DNA of 64,000 bases from Ramazzottius varieornatus (Eukaryota; Tardigrada; Eutardigrada; Parachela; Ramazzottiidae): assembly GCA_001949185.1 (NCBI GenBank), contig BDGG01000003.1, positions 4,461,092 through 4,525,091 of the forward strand. Direction: 5' to 3'. The notes under the pieces were generated by a model. The model was not told the origin of the DNA. It made no database searches and saw only the letters and a list, made by a program, of their open reading frames with translations. Below are positions 34,657 through 45,980 of the stretch, piece after piece (within the stretch, counting starts at the first letter, position 1; each line of letters begins with the position of its first letter). Made by a program: the position numbers and the translations under genes.

Positions 34657-36520
34657 TCAGTGTCTGACTGATAAAAGATTCGCCATCATATCAAATCGAT
34701 TGCCGTCAGATTGAACACTTTGAATCTTTCCGTCTGCGAGCTTGACTTGCAAGAAACCGTATTCGTCGAGTCCTGTAATCGTTCCTTTCAGCAGGGAGCT
34801 TTGTTGCCCCGTTTGACAATTTGCTTCCGTCTTGATTTCCACCTGTTGATCCCTGTAGTTGAACATGCGAATGCATTAGACTCCTACAGTGTCAACCAAA
34901 GAAGTGCAGCCGATGAAAGGTAAGACATTAGTGGCCAACTGCAGTTAACCAAAGCCGTTACCTCAAGTGGCGCACATTTTCATTGTTCCTGGCTGGAAGA
35001 CTGCGCCACTTAGGGAACGATCTAGTTCAATTTATCTGCTCACGACCCGAATTAAGAGTACTCACTGATGAAGCCAATGCTGAAGGTAAACGGGAAGTAA
35101 TGCATTCGCTCCGGACTGTTGAAACGTTTTCACCAGTCCTTCAAACTCCGTTAAGACTCGTGCAATGAACTGTTCCACGGTAAACGTTTCGAGGTTCGAG
35201 CTCTTGGACAAGTTATGCTGGCGGATCAGGTCGTTAAGGCATAATGTTGGCTTACTGTTCGTTACGTTGAAGCCTACTCCTAAAAACACAATAGGGCAAC
35301 ACGGTTAGGTTGCGATCCATTCTGTCATCAACATGAAGTATTTCTGAAATTTCCTACCGATGCCACAGCAAGCTTTCTGCCGAAAGATCGTGGAAGTGAC
35401 GAGGACGCCACCAACCTTGACTTTGTTCGAAGTGAGAATGTCGTTGGGCCACTTGATCCGCAAGTCGACATCCTACAAAGTTTTCACCTTCACAACTTTG
35501 GCATGCCTCTGAAGAAAGCATGCCGCAAACTAGTCGAATTGTCACGTACCTCGTACCCGGAAGTGTTTTTGACAGCGAGCACACACGCAGTTGCCACCAT
35601 GTGCTGAAGCAACGTCAGACTTTTGCCAAGCTTGGAAGACAGAGATATGAATAGAGGGAAGGAAAACATTGCGCAGCCTATCGGACTTTCCCAGACGTTG
35701 CCACTGCGTCCTGGAAGACAAAGTGGCATTAATGTAATTACAACATAAAGAATTATGAGAGTCCTTTCAAAGCACATCCATACCCTTCCCGGAAGTCTGT
35801 TGTTCTGCAACCACCAAAACACCAATGTCTTCCGGTAATACTGAGGCTAACCTATAGAACACAAAATTAGACCTTTTCAGAATATATTAATAATTCACTC
35901 TACTGAATGAAAGTAAAACATCACTGCGTTTTAAACGGATAGTAAACGGGAGCTCGATAAGATCGCCTTCCCAACTGGCCCACGTTCGCAGCCAATAACA
36001 TTGAAAACGTGCGCCACTGTCAAGTTTGCACACCCAGACCTCTATTCAACCGGAGTTGATCCATACACGACACCGGTTCAACTTACCTGTCCACTATGTC
36101 TTGCGTACTGCGCATTTGTCTCGCGTAAAGCACCGACTGGCCTAAGGCTTCTGTCCGAAGGTGCCTGTAGTATTCCGAGGTGTTGAAGTGAGTGACAGGG
36201 GTTGCTGCTTCCGGTGAGCCAGGCGACGCAGAATGCTCTTGTTCGACAGGGACGATTTCCACCGGCATCCACTGCTTGTCTTGGACTTCTTCTTCAGTAA
36301 GCTTATTTGATCCGACTGGGAAGAGCAGTGCTCCGTCCGGTCTGATTTGAGCTCCTGCTGACAGCATGTAGTCCATTATCAGCGGCGCAATTACCTGGAG
36401 TAAAAACGGGCAGTCAATAGGACGCGAACACTAACAGACGCTCATGTTGAAGAAAAGGTGCAACACACGGGTTCCCTCTACCTTCGACCTGGATAACAGC
36501 TTGATGCTGGAATTCTCCAT
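34657..36520 (-). CDS. HLCS: Biotin-protein ligase (holocarboxylase synthetase), short form
   Basis: Seven exons: 36520-36482, 36394-36087, 35851-35784, 35710-35550, 35472-35358, 35279-35066, 34852-34657 (1101 nt, 366 aa). The enzyme makes biotinyl-AMP and attaches biotin to carboxylases. Visible motifs: STQDIVDRL near the domain start, the biotinyl-AMP loop as GKGRSGNVWESPIGCAMFS, the catalytic-site KWPND, KVGGVLVTS, GVGFNVTNSKPT, and the C-terminal SH3-like domain (GLDEYGFLQVKLADGK, SDGNRFDMMANL). Order and spacing match the human catalytic half closely. The long N-terminal region of vertebrate HLCS is absent, unless an upstream exon was missed. The start at 36520 was chosen because the frame is stopped just upstream. 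Confidence 0.95.
34950..35045. repeat. Intron-associated palindromic repeat
   Basis: CTCAAGTGGCGCACATT / CTGCGCCACTTAGG arms and CAATTTATCTGCTCACG right end, in the last intron (34853-35065) of the biotin ligase gene. Confidence 0.85.
35950..36025. repeat. Intron-associated palindromic repeat (partial)
   Basis: CCCAACTGGCCCACG / CGTGCGCCACTG arms with the AGCCAATAACATTGAAAA loop, in intron 2 (35852-36086) of the biotin ligase gene. The right arm is truncated. Confidence 0.75.
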
Positions 36521-36904
36521 GTCATCACTCGAAGCGCCGAGCCTCGGTTCCGAAGAAGGGCTCTCACAGGAGGTGCGGAGTCAAAAGTCAAAACAACTCA
36601 GAAGAAAAATCGGACAAATTACATATGCGAAAATTTCGTCTCAGCCTAAGTCAATCAAGAATCAACTAGTAGCCCACTGTCGTAACGTTAGTATGTCATA
36701 CTTTTGTCGGATTCCTCATTGTTATGTCATGGTACACTAAATCGTGTTACTGTATACCTCGCGGTTATTTTCCTTCATGGGACCTGAACCATGCTCTTCT
36801 TCTGTCATCGACAGGTTCCGTCATACGGAGATTTTTATAGCGATGGTCGCAATCAAGACAACAGGATGGGAATTTTATTTGAAAAATGGCCTAGTCACTC
36901 GGAC

Positions 36905-37090
36905 TCACCCCGCGCTGTCGAGCAAAACATGCACAATTTCCGCTAAACACAAGGTTGGTGTCAAGAAGTTTGTCTTCAGCTGACTTGCGAGAGCGGCGAG
37001 ACAACGACCAGCACCGACCAAAAATAAAATGACCAAGATTATCCAGCGAGATAGCCCATTCAAGGGAACGTCCGGGGCCAAGAAGGGCAC
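36905..37090 (-). CDS. Possible exon encoding a membrane segment
   Basis: After an acceptor (TAATTTTCAG) the minus strand reads VPFLAPDVPLNGLSRWIILV then ILFLVGAGRCLAAL, one hydrophobic helix, and stops at 36905. No upstream exon with matching phase was found. It could be the last exon of an unrecognised gene or a chance ORF. Confidence 0.25.
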   Translation of the reverse strand: MPFLAPDVPLNGLSRWIILVILFLVGAGRCLAALASQLKTNFLTPTLCLAEIVHVLLDSAG

Positions 37091-37228
37091 CTGAAAATTA
37101 ATCTAAAATATCAAAGCACGACCGCCTGAAGGTAGGACAAAAAACATGGACGTTACCGTAGAATGACCATTAGAATAATTATTACAAGGACAACCTTAAC
37201 GCAAAGCTTCGAACGGACAGTCACTTGA

Positions 37229-37780
37229 TCATTTCTTGCCGTTGTTCTGCATTCCAATGGATCTTGCCTTCAGCTTTTCCATCATGACGGCCTTGATAGC
37301 TTCCACATGCCATGCTTCGGTTGGCACTCCCACACCGAAGGGAGACAGGATATCCGTCAGCTCTTGCTGCAATCTTCTGACAACCTTACCGTAATATTCC
37401 GCCACTGGAGCAAGTTGTTCCGTGATGGCGTCTGCCTGCAACCGTAGCTCGTGAAAGGCGTCGCTTTGTTTCCCCAGCTGAGTCACGACAGGATCGAGAA
37501 TGTCGTGACCAACTCGCGCAACTGATGCTCCTATCTTCACGCGGTCAAGCAGGTCGGCTAGGTCGGGGAAGGTGTCTGTGAGGTGGACTTCGGCTTGTGT
37601 TTTTGGTTCACCATCTACGTCGAAATCGAACAGTTCAGTGGATGGCAGCTTCTTCGGAGCGTATGGTGTGAGATCCTGATCGATCATTGTCGACGGTCCA
37701 TTCTTCTCGCACGAAGTGATTCCGTTCAGCTGATCTTCTGACGAGTGCAGAGAGTTCTCCTTGTCCGAATCCATGAGCAT
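37229..37780 (-). CDS. Unrecognised 183-residue acidic/coiled-coil protein
   Basis: Single ORF starting MLMDSDKENSLHSSEDQLNG and ending ARSIGMQNNGKK. The first 80 residues are acidic and Ser-rich. The second half is helical with heptad-like spacing (SDAFHELRLQADAITEQLAP, YYGKVVRRLQQELTDIL). A good acceptor (GAGTTTTATAG) precedes the first ATG, so a 5' exon upstream (perhaps at 38.0-38.3 kb) is likely. Codon use and helix content suggest a real protein. The family was not recognised. Confidence 0.5.
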   Translation of the reverse strand: MLMDSDKENSLHSSEDQLNGITSCEKNGPSTMIDQDLTPYAPKKLPSTELFDFDVDGEPKTQAEVHLTDTFPDLADLLDRVKIGASVARVGHDILDPVVTQLGKQSDAFHELRLQADAITEQLAPVAEYYGKVVRRLQQELTDILSPFGVGVPTEAWHVEAIKAVMMEKLKARSIGMQNNGKK

Positions 37781-37996
37781 CTATAAAACTCAGCACACCT
37801 ACATCATCTGAAGCACAATTAGGTACGATCCAGTTATGACACTCGAAGCTAGGAAGAGGGAACTGATCCCAAATCCCAAAACAATTCGAATGAGATTTTG
37901 ACAAGCTGATCAGCTTACATCACAGTCTGTCAGGCACTTTTCTCAAGTATCCGCCAAATGACATACTGTCTTACAGCGCTAACATGACTTATATAC

Positions 37997-38311
37997 CTAC
38001 AGTACATGTGTACATATGTATGTATGTATTGTACACAGCTTACAGGACAAAACTGATGCTTCTTCCAAGTCCTTCATCTTTCCAGCTCTATAATGCTGGA
38101 GAGCTTTCGAGGACTTAAAAAGACTGCCTTGGACAAATGGAACCATCACCGATGTGCTATAAAACAGGAAAGGCAAGCTGAAAACCGTTGCGTGAGTCCC
38201 GGTCAGCAGGAGCTCCTCGTTTTCTGCTGCCTCTTTACCGTACCAGAAGGTTTTTCCACTGCTGAGCAGCCCTTGAGTGGAAGCGTCTTTCCAGGGGCGA
38301 GTGCCGGACAT
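37997..38311 (-). CDS. Possible first exon of a small membrane protein
   Basis: From ATG at 38311 the frame reads MSGTRPWKDASTQGLLSSGK, then LLLTGTHATVFSLPFLFYST and MVPFVQGSLFKSSKALQHYR before a donor (TCCTGTAAGC) near 38047. The hydrophobic stretch could be a membrane helix. Splicing to the ORF at 37780 would not keep that ORF's frame, so the partner exon is unknown. Confidence 0.35.
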   Translation of the reverse strand: MSGTRPWKDASTQGLLSSGKTFWYGKEAAENEELLLTGTHATVFSLPFLFYSTSVMVPFVQGSLFKSSKALQHYRAGKMKDLEEASVLSCKLCTIHTYICTHVL

Positions 38312-38429
38312 TGGAGCATAGTTCTTTTTATTTTCGTTGTGTCGAGAAATAAAATCTGTAGAAAGTAACAACAACAAGCTTGAAAGTTCCCGAGAACAGC
38401 CTTGGACAAAAACTGTTCACAGCGGGTTT

Positions 38430-41400
38430 TTAAACTTCTGCACACCGGGAATTTGAATTAGAATTTCCGCTTCCACTTTCGCTGGGCGGATGTACAACAA
38501 GCCTCGGTGTCGAAGTCCGACCTTTGCTCAAGAAATCGCTAACTTGCTCAGGGTCAATCTCTCGTTCCTGCAAGCTGCTTCCGCTAATACTGGAGGTCTC
38601 GTCTTGTTCGTTGTGAGGTTTGGCCCTTACTCGACTCTTTATCTTGCCTTTCTTATCTTTCTTCTTTTGCTTCGGACAGTATATTACAAGGGCATCTCGA
38701 ACTCCATTCACATTGGAGACGGGAACCAGGAACTTCTTGGACTTGCCCCATACGAGGTTGAGCGGCATGGCTGGCAGAGAATGGCCGCTGTTGATGGGAT
38801 GCTTGAGCGACAAACGCTCGTGGCAATTTAGGTTATTCTGAGCAAGGAGGCTATTTTGCCGAGTACTCAGAAAGGCCAACTCATCCACGGAGGAGGAAGG
38901 ACGGTACCGCAGGCTGCTGCCGAGAGCTTGGGAGTTGATTGAATGGATAGAGTACTGCTCATGATGTATTTCCGCTCGAGGGTACAAGCAGTAACACAAG
39001 GTCGAACGGTACGCTTTACGAAATCTTGCGGACAGAATGGAGTACAGGAATGGATTTACCTGCGAAGAACAGCGTTATTGCCTAAAGTTGCTCGCCGAAA
39101 GTTCGTCCACTACGAAAGGGCGGCAGACGAAACGTGCCAGAGGTGTTATCGGAAGTGGCGCACTTTCTCATTGTTTTCGGCTGGAAGCTTGAGCGATTTG
39201 AAACAACGATCTTGTGCGCTTCGTTTGCTGCGACCTCTTAAATGGTAAGATCCGGAACTTACCGTGGACGCACCGTAGTAGAAAACGCCTGCAAGAAAAA
39301 AATTAACCTTTGTTTCGTTACAAGGAAGTACGGGTTGGAAGATTGAGTTTCGCCGTACCGGAAATGTACGTGAGGACTCGGTGGATAAACATGTTGTTAT
39401 GGTCCCAGTGTTTCTCGTACACGGCATGCATTCTCTGTAAAAACGAAGGACATGCCACACCCGGACAGATAATCCGCGTCAGGAAAAACGAGGAGGTCTT
39501 GCCGGTCCTTACTTGAGCGTGATGTGGAGCATAGCAGACGAAAAAGGCTAAGGCCACCGCCACTGCAAAAAAATAGAAATTATTCCTGAACGAATAGAAC
39601 ATACATAAACCGGAAGCTCCGGGGCGGTTGGACAGTAAGTCAAAGTGAAATATCATTCAGATATCTTTAACAATCGAGTGGCGAATTTAGACTGCCAAAA
39701 TTCGGAAGTTAATCGATAAAAGTCGACTTCCTGCCTTACGGCACTCAGATGACGTGACTAACTTCGTTCCGCTAGGTCCTTCACCCATCATTTAAATTTC
39801 AGATTTTCTAATCCTCGACCATAAAGCAACTAATGAGACTACTACACTATATAGTCCAGCAAACGCTCTCATGCCACGCCCAACGTATAAGCTAACCTCG
39901 AGCTCGTTGTTCTTTCTTTTGGGGACTTGGGATACGAGGAACTTAGAGTAGTGCTCCAGCTCAAGGGTTGCCGCGTATGTGGGACGCATCCAAGTTCAAG
40001 ATGACTTTGGACTCTCGGACAATACCGTCGTCTCGTTGAACAGACACATTGCACTCCACACATACTCAACATGCAGCTGGAAGAGCCTCGTTTCCGGCAA
40101 AGACCAATCACACTTTTGTTGCCACATATGATCATAGGAAGCGAAGTCAGAACGTTGTCGGAACACAGATACCTATGCACTTATATACCTTCCAGGACTC
40201 AACTTGTAATAGCTGGCGAATGAAAAGTAGAAAATCGTTACCTCAAGTGACGCGCCTTTCCATTGTTACTGGTGAGAAGGGTGCGCCACTCAAGATAACG
40301 ACCTTCTACGTTTTGTTTTCCCAGCTCTCATTCACTACCTGTAGAACGACGTTCAAATTTAGGAGACCTCGGAGACCTTTTCAAGTTCCGGCGACGTGAA
40401 TCTCATTTTGCTCTTTTGAGACACTGGAATGACAAGAGGTGATTGGGCCGCGCCTTCGTCCTGTGTTACTTCCGGATCCCAGCTTATGCTGCTTCTAATC
40501 TAGAAAATCCCTATTCAACCAGTGTTCAGTCTTTCACCCCAACTTGCAGCTTCGCTAAGAAAAGGCTGGATGATCCACGATGGCACGAGATGCTTGTCAG
40601 CAATACAGATGGTAACATACATCATCGTTCTTCCTAGTGGATTGCAGTTGGCATTGGCTAGGAACTTGTGACGAAGGACAAGCCTCTTGATTGATCGTCA
40701 AGGCAATTAAATTAGAAAGTGGAACACAATCCCTGCTACTGGAAAAAGAAGACTGTGGAAGCCCAGCCGGAAACTTCAGGGCAACAATATTGCCTCTGGT
40801 CTAAGTATACTGACGTGCATTGCGTGATGCAGTACAATTTTAGCCAGCAACGTGACCGTATGACTGTAATATCTCACGGTCCGTATGCGTATGCCGAGTG
40901 CAATGTCAAGAGGAACCCTACTGTTCCACACATCCCACTTTCATCCCACTGATTGACATCCGACAATGGAAAAGCCATCCAGAATCAAAACAGTGTTCGG
41001 TTTGGAGCCTCAGTCAGTCTGAGTTGAATATCGCTCTTCAGCCGACGGTGTCTACAACGAACCTTTGCGTCTTGTTCCGGTGCTCTCAAGAAAACTATTC
41101 CAGAATCGCACTGGATGTCTCATTTCACGCAGTAACTCCCTTCATGCTACTCGGTATTGTCGGTGTTCCAGTTTCGTTTAGCAATGGGACTAGGCAAACG
41201 AAATCGGTTAAATGAATTTGTAAGCGGTGCACGGTTCCAACCAACAACACTGATGACGTGCGCCGTTCGGAATGGCAAACTCGACAAGATAGTTTTTCCA
41301 AGTGGCACATGCATCAGGCAAACATCACAGACTACATGCGCCACTTGGCAAAAAAACCTTGTCGAGATTGCTTGCCCAGTTCCATTTACTGCCGTTATTC

Positions 41401-43666
41401 TAAAGCAGCGCTGAAGGTGGTAGTAAGCCGATTATGACAAATATGGGGAAGGATGTATCAATCATGAATGATCATGCATGACCGACAACAGCACCCATAA
41501 AAATCGAAGAAGGATCCTGCCTGCTTTTCTTTGCCTTTTAGAACCGTTGTCAGATGTAAATCGCTCAATTCTTTACACTTCGGTGTAAAATTTCACGCCT
41601 GGACCTGACCTTTTGAAATTTGTAATGTCGATCTATCAGCTAGCCGTGGTAATGATTATTAATGATAGTGCTATCATAGAGACTTGCCTAGCATCTTCAG
41701 GACGGCTTGACGACCTTGAGTCATTTGGCTAATCTGCTGTTGCACAGTTGTCGCTCCATTAGACAACGTGTGATGGGGGGAGTGTTCGGAGCCGACAGAT
41801 TCCCGCGTCAGATAGGACGACCGGCGGAGATGAAGCGCTATGCTGATGTGCAACGCAACTATAACGAACATTGGCAGGAAGAAGAAGACGAAAGTACTGA
41901 ACTGGATCAAAATGACCATCGGACCTGCAAAAGACCAGAAACTCAATTGAACTAAAAAGTTGCTATGTCATAAACCCGTATAACAACGTAGCCGCCACGG
42001 TTCGATTCTGAGCCAAGTCACACTTCTGCAATTTTCAAAGGAAATAATCGTAGAAAAATGGCAAAATATTCGAGCTGTCAAGGACAACAAGAGAAAAACA
42101 GCTGGAAACTGGGAAAATTTGGGTATAGCTTGTTTGTAAGATCGAGAGTATTACCGACCTTCCGCGCGAGCTGTACAGACAGCAGATTCCGGAATGTCCA
42201 CACCGCCCATATTGGCGGCCCAAAGTGTGTCTGACGGATATGGAAACCTCAGGACGCTGAACTCGAGACCCATCGGACCAGCCGCGGTGAAAGCCAGGAT
42301 CCAGGAAATCATTATCGTCAGTATGACACGCGAGGACTTTGTCCGGAAATGGATATTCTTAAAAGGATGGCATATGGCCACATATCTGCAAGCAACCAAA
42401 ACAAATACTTTCTAATGTGCAGCGTGACTTAATTTGCAAAGGGATATCCGCGGAAAGACAAACATTAATTATTATTATCCCAAGAAACGAATCACTTCCA
42501 CTCACACGGAAATAATTGACTTGTACGTCAGAGCGACAAAATTGCGAGTGGGAGGTTTCCGTAAATTTTTGATTTGAATTTTGATTTAGAAAAAATGCCA
42601 GCAAACCTGGCGTCCAAGATCGCTTACTCAAGTGGCGCACGCGTCCAGCCAATAACAACGAAGAAGTGCGCCACTTGAAACAAGAATCCAGAGTTGTTTG
42701 GGTCAAGTCAGAGCACTCCTCACTAATGCATGACCAACCTTTCAACGGTGAAAGCTAAAATGGTAAAGACACTGGAAAGAGTAGAGGCTTCGGAAACCCA
42801 AGCTCGCGCTTGGCAGAACGGCTCCGGAAAGGGATACGGGTATTCCTCAAACAGTTGCTGCAAGGAAAAACAACTTTACGGTTTGAGGAACGCCAGCACT
42901 GTAATATGGTATTTGATAGGCGGAAGATCAAACTGTCGGAAGTCGACACGCAAGATTTAGCAAGTTATGACAACTTACATAAACTTCGAATGGCAATCCA
43001 AGAATCAGAGAAATAAGATCCGAGATGGCCAAGTTTATTAGATAGTAATTGGTTCCCCCAGAATGCATCCGAGGATTCTTTGAGATGACCCAGACGGTGA
43101 CAGTGTTCCCCACGGTCCCTGTGAAGAGAGATCAAAGAAGAAATTGGAGGCTCGGCAAACAGACCGGCAGCTATTTTTTCCCAAGTGACGCACGCGTTCA
43201 GCTAATGTTACCGAAGACGCGCGCCACCTGAAAAACACTGGAACAGATTTCTTCTTTACGTGGCGGACATTTTCAGTCTAATTGGCTAGGAACGTACGCC
43301 ACTTGACAAAACGACCTTGAGGAGTTTGATTGCCGAACTCACACAATCATGATTTGGAGAAAACAGAAATATAGATTTCGCTGTCTAGAAGGAGAATTTA
43401 CCCGTTATGAAAATCAAGACGTAAAAGAAGCACATCGGGATCAAAATTTCCAGCGAAGCGCGTTGTGGACCCAGCAGTTTAGTTTCCAGATATTCCTTGA
43501 CGGCAATTTTGCGAAATGGCTCGTCGAAGATGGTAGAAATTTGTGATGGTGCCAGGGTAAAGTTGTCCCTGTCGGCAAAGAGGAACTGGACAGTGTCGCC
43601 CATACTGGAACTGCTCCAGTTGAAGTCCATCAATGGCCAATGGAGGTCCTCATCCTTATTATCCAT
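38430..43666 (-). CDS. Class A peptide GPCR, CAPA/pyrokinin/neuromedin-U receptor-like
   Basis: Nine exons: 43666-43402, 43118-42979, 42857-42739, 42385-42159, 41924-41688, 39562-39513, 39434-39359, 39288-39263, 39059-38430 (1770 nt, 589 aa). The frame is open further upstream, so the start is a choice. N-glycosylation sites (NWSS, NFT) precede TM1. Marks: GNTVTVWVISKNPRMHS (TM1), NLAISDLISLILGLPFEVY (TM2), PFPEPFCQARAWVSEASTLS then FTVERYVAICHPFK (TM3, ERY), FVFFFLPMFVIVALHISIAL (TM5), KMLVAVALAFFVCYAPHHAQ (TM6) and YYGASTVNPFLYSILSARFR (TM7). The HAQRM and AFTVERYVAICHP signatures fit the CAPA/pyrokinin/NMU group. TM6 has CYAP instead of the usual CWAP. The 190-residue tail is Ser-rich with a Lys run. 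The intron before TM6 is GC-AG and 2.1 kb. Confidence 0.92.
39120..39240. repeat. Intron-associated palindromic repeat
   Basis: GAAGTGGCGCACTTT left arm, loop ATTGTTTTCGGCTGGAAG, diverged right arm, in the intron between exons 8 and 9 (39060-39262) of the GPCR gene. Confidence 0.75.
40230..40325. repeat. Intron-associated palindromic repeat
   Basis: CTCAAGTGACGCGCC / GGTGCGCCACTCAAG arms in the 2.1-kb GPCR intron. Confidence 0.8.
41195..41390. repeat. Intron-associated palindromic repeat, two copies in tandem
   Basis: Copies GTAAGCGGTGCACGG/GTGCGCCGTTCGG and CCAAGTGGCACATGC/CATGCGCCACTTGG lie end to end, with AACTCGACAAGATAG between them, in the 2.1-kb GPCR intron. Confidence 0.85.
42600..42710. 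repeat. Intron-associated palindromic repeat
   Basis: CTCAAGTGGCGCACGCG / AGTGCGCCACTTGAA arms in GPCR intron 3 (42386-42738). Confidence 0.9.
43150..43340. repeat. Intron-associated palindromic repeat, two copies in tandem
   Basis: CCCAAGTGACGCACGCG/GCGCGCCACCTG and TACGTGGCGGACATT/CGTACGCCACTTGAC arms, in GPCR intron 1 (43119-43401). Confidence 0.85.
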
Positions 43667-44946
43667 GACTGGGACGTCGACAAGGACCTTGAGCGTTAAT
43701 ACTGGACAGGAGTGTTTAGATGAGGTAATGGATACCGTAAAGTCAAAAGAATCAGAGCCCAATGTGGGATGTCGGCCTCCTGCATGTTGCCGCTCGACAG
43801 TCGTCAAGAGCGCGGCCAGCGCATTCGCAAACAATGAAAAGGCAAATCTTATTAAATCCGATTGGGCTTCCACCGGAAAAGTCGCATTCACCACATGAAA
43901 GCCGCCTTAAAGACAAATTAAATAGCAGTACAAAAGGGAGGAGGGAATGCTTGCAAAAAGGAAGGCTCAGCCATGCGCATCGCCGCGTCCTCCGGATGGC
44001 GACCTAATAGGCTTCACAGGACTTTGACTGTACAATACGCGAGGTCTTCACACTGTAAGAGGGTCGTCCTCCGTCCCGAATACAAATAACAGCAAGGATA
44101 TTTTAGAACAAATTAAACACTCGTAAATCTTTCAGAAAGACCGGAGAAAAACACATTCCAGACGAAATTACGGACTAGGTTAGTGGAAGCAATGGCGCCA
44201 TTCAATCACTGTAATGTCTCTGCGATTCTTCGCCTGTCACACACGCTGATTAGTGTTACGTGGTTTTGGACAGAAGAAAAAGACAGACCAAGATGAAGAA
44301 ATTCAATATGGTGTTACATCGTGGAAGAGAACCGAAGGAGACCGGAGTTCTCGCTGCCATGCATGACCAAGAGTGCAGATTGGGAGACACCCGGCAAACG
44401 CCATGCAGCTGACTTCCGGAAGGTCCCTGTGCGGCGCTGCCCAGGCTAAACGCTGCGCGGCGATTGGTGGAAGGAGGCTCGCTTGTAATTACTGCGATAA
44501 CTCAATCAGAGCATAATATTTGCTCCTTCTAATGTGCACGGATAACGATCGCGTCAACAGAGTTACGGACGTCAACGAGTTTCCCATGAAGCTGCATGGC
44601 TTCTTTGGAGAAACGCCTTTCCGTAAGACTAGCAACAGTATGGCTGCTCGTTCAGTTCGCGCCGCGACGCCAACGGGTGGAACCAACTGTAATGCTCACT
44701 GCTAATGCGTCTAATGCACCGGAACGAACCTTCATAAGAATCCAACCGACACCACCATCAGTGCTAATCAATATCCTACTTACTTCATCACAATCCGTTC
44801 TTGTTTTGTCTACAGGAAAACGATACACCGTCGACAAGACGGGACTTCCGGCCGTAATGAACATTAACAACAAAAACCTTTCCTGTACTGTATTGCATAT
44901 GTTCACATTTCGGGAAAAAACCCGCGGGCTTGAATATTGTTATGTA
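43667..44946. other. 5' flank of the GPCR gene
   Basis: The GPCR reading frame stays open to 43894 without a recognised domain. Beyond that no supported gene on either strand. Confidence 0.4.
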
Positions 44947-45670
44947 CACGCAGGACGAGATATCATGGTCCAGTAAAAATTACGGGCCAGGCGGAAAAGA
45001 CGGCAAATTTCCTATTTGTATGGAAGCGAGAAACAGAAATCGGACAAATGACGTATTGAGAGTAAAATTCAACCGTAGAAAATTGTCATGGACCGTGGCT
45101 ATCAGCTGATCATCTGTTTTACTCTTACACTTTAACGCTGCTTTGCATGGCTATTCGACTTCTTTCGGGAAGCTCTGGACTTGTTGTCTCGATATCCTTC
45201 CCGCAAGCGTCTATGAAAATTTCCCAGCCTTTCAAGACCAAGCGGCATTGACAATACACCGAAGAAGCCCTGAAGGACGCTCTATCGGCTGTCGAGGATG
45301 GAATGGCACATGCGAGAAGCAGCTCGGGTGTTTAAAGTTCCGCGCACCACCGTTAAACGCTATTTATTCGTTCTGCCTAGTGGTTTTGGTTTCTGAGTAC
45401 CATTGAGATTAGAAACTCCACATTTGGCATGATATGTTATTCTGACTGTTGACGGTGCGCTTGTTCCGGTAGAATAGACTCAATAGAGATCGAAATTTTA
45501 TAATAAATATGGCAAGTTTTAGCTCCTCGGTTTAATATCCAGCACGTTCGTACAGCAGTCCAGCCTTCGATGTTGATTTTTACTTTTAGCAAGAATCACC
45601 TGCCATTGCCGCCGCAGCGAAAAGGCGTGGCCCGTAAATTTTACTGGCCTATAATATCTCGTCCAGCGTG
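44947..45670. mobile_element. 724-bp TA-flanked element, copy 2, with transposase helix-turn-helix remnant
   Basis: Inverted ends CACGCAGGACGAGATATCAT / inverse at the right, flanked by TA (44945-44946, 45671-45672). The left 200 bp and right 230 bp align with the element at 34100-34555. The extra middle (about 45250-45360, plus strand) encodes YTEEALKDALSAVEDGM and, one base out of frame, REAARVFKVPRTTVKRYL. That is a pipsqueak/CENP-B type helix-turn-helix as in pogo/Tigger transposases. Confidence 0.8.
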
Positions 45671-45789
45671 TACTCCTTTCGAATAAGAACGAAACTTCGC
45701 GGAATTTCCTATACAACCACGAAGCGTTAAATGACTGTTTTGGTTAAGGAACCAGGACTCTAATTGCGCCATCGCTCGTAAATCGGTAG

Positions 45790-45980
45790 CTCGGTAAACA
45801 CTCGGCGATATCGTTTTCCCCAGTGGCGCACGCAGACAACCACAACTACCGAAAACGTGCGTCACTTGGGAAAACTTGGCGGAATCGTTATTCCAAGTGG
45901 CGCACGGTTTCAGCCAGGAACATCGAAGACGTGCACCACTTGGTGAAACAATCTTGCCAAGTCTTCTTGCCAAGCTCCCA
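45790..45980. repeat. Palindromic repeat, two copies in tandem
   Basis: CCCCAGTGGCGCACGC/CGTGCGTCACTTGG and CCAAGTGGCGCACGG/CGTGCACCACTTGG arms, intergenic beside the TA-flanked element. Confidence 0.85.
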
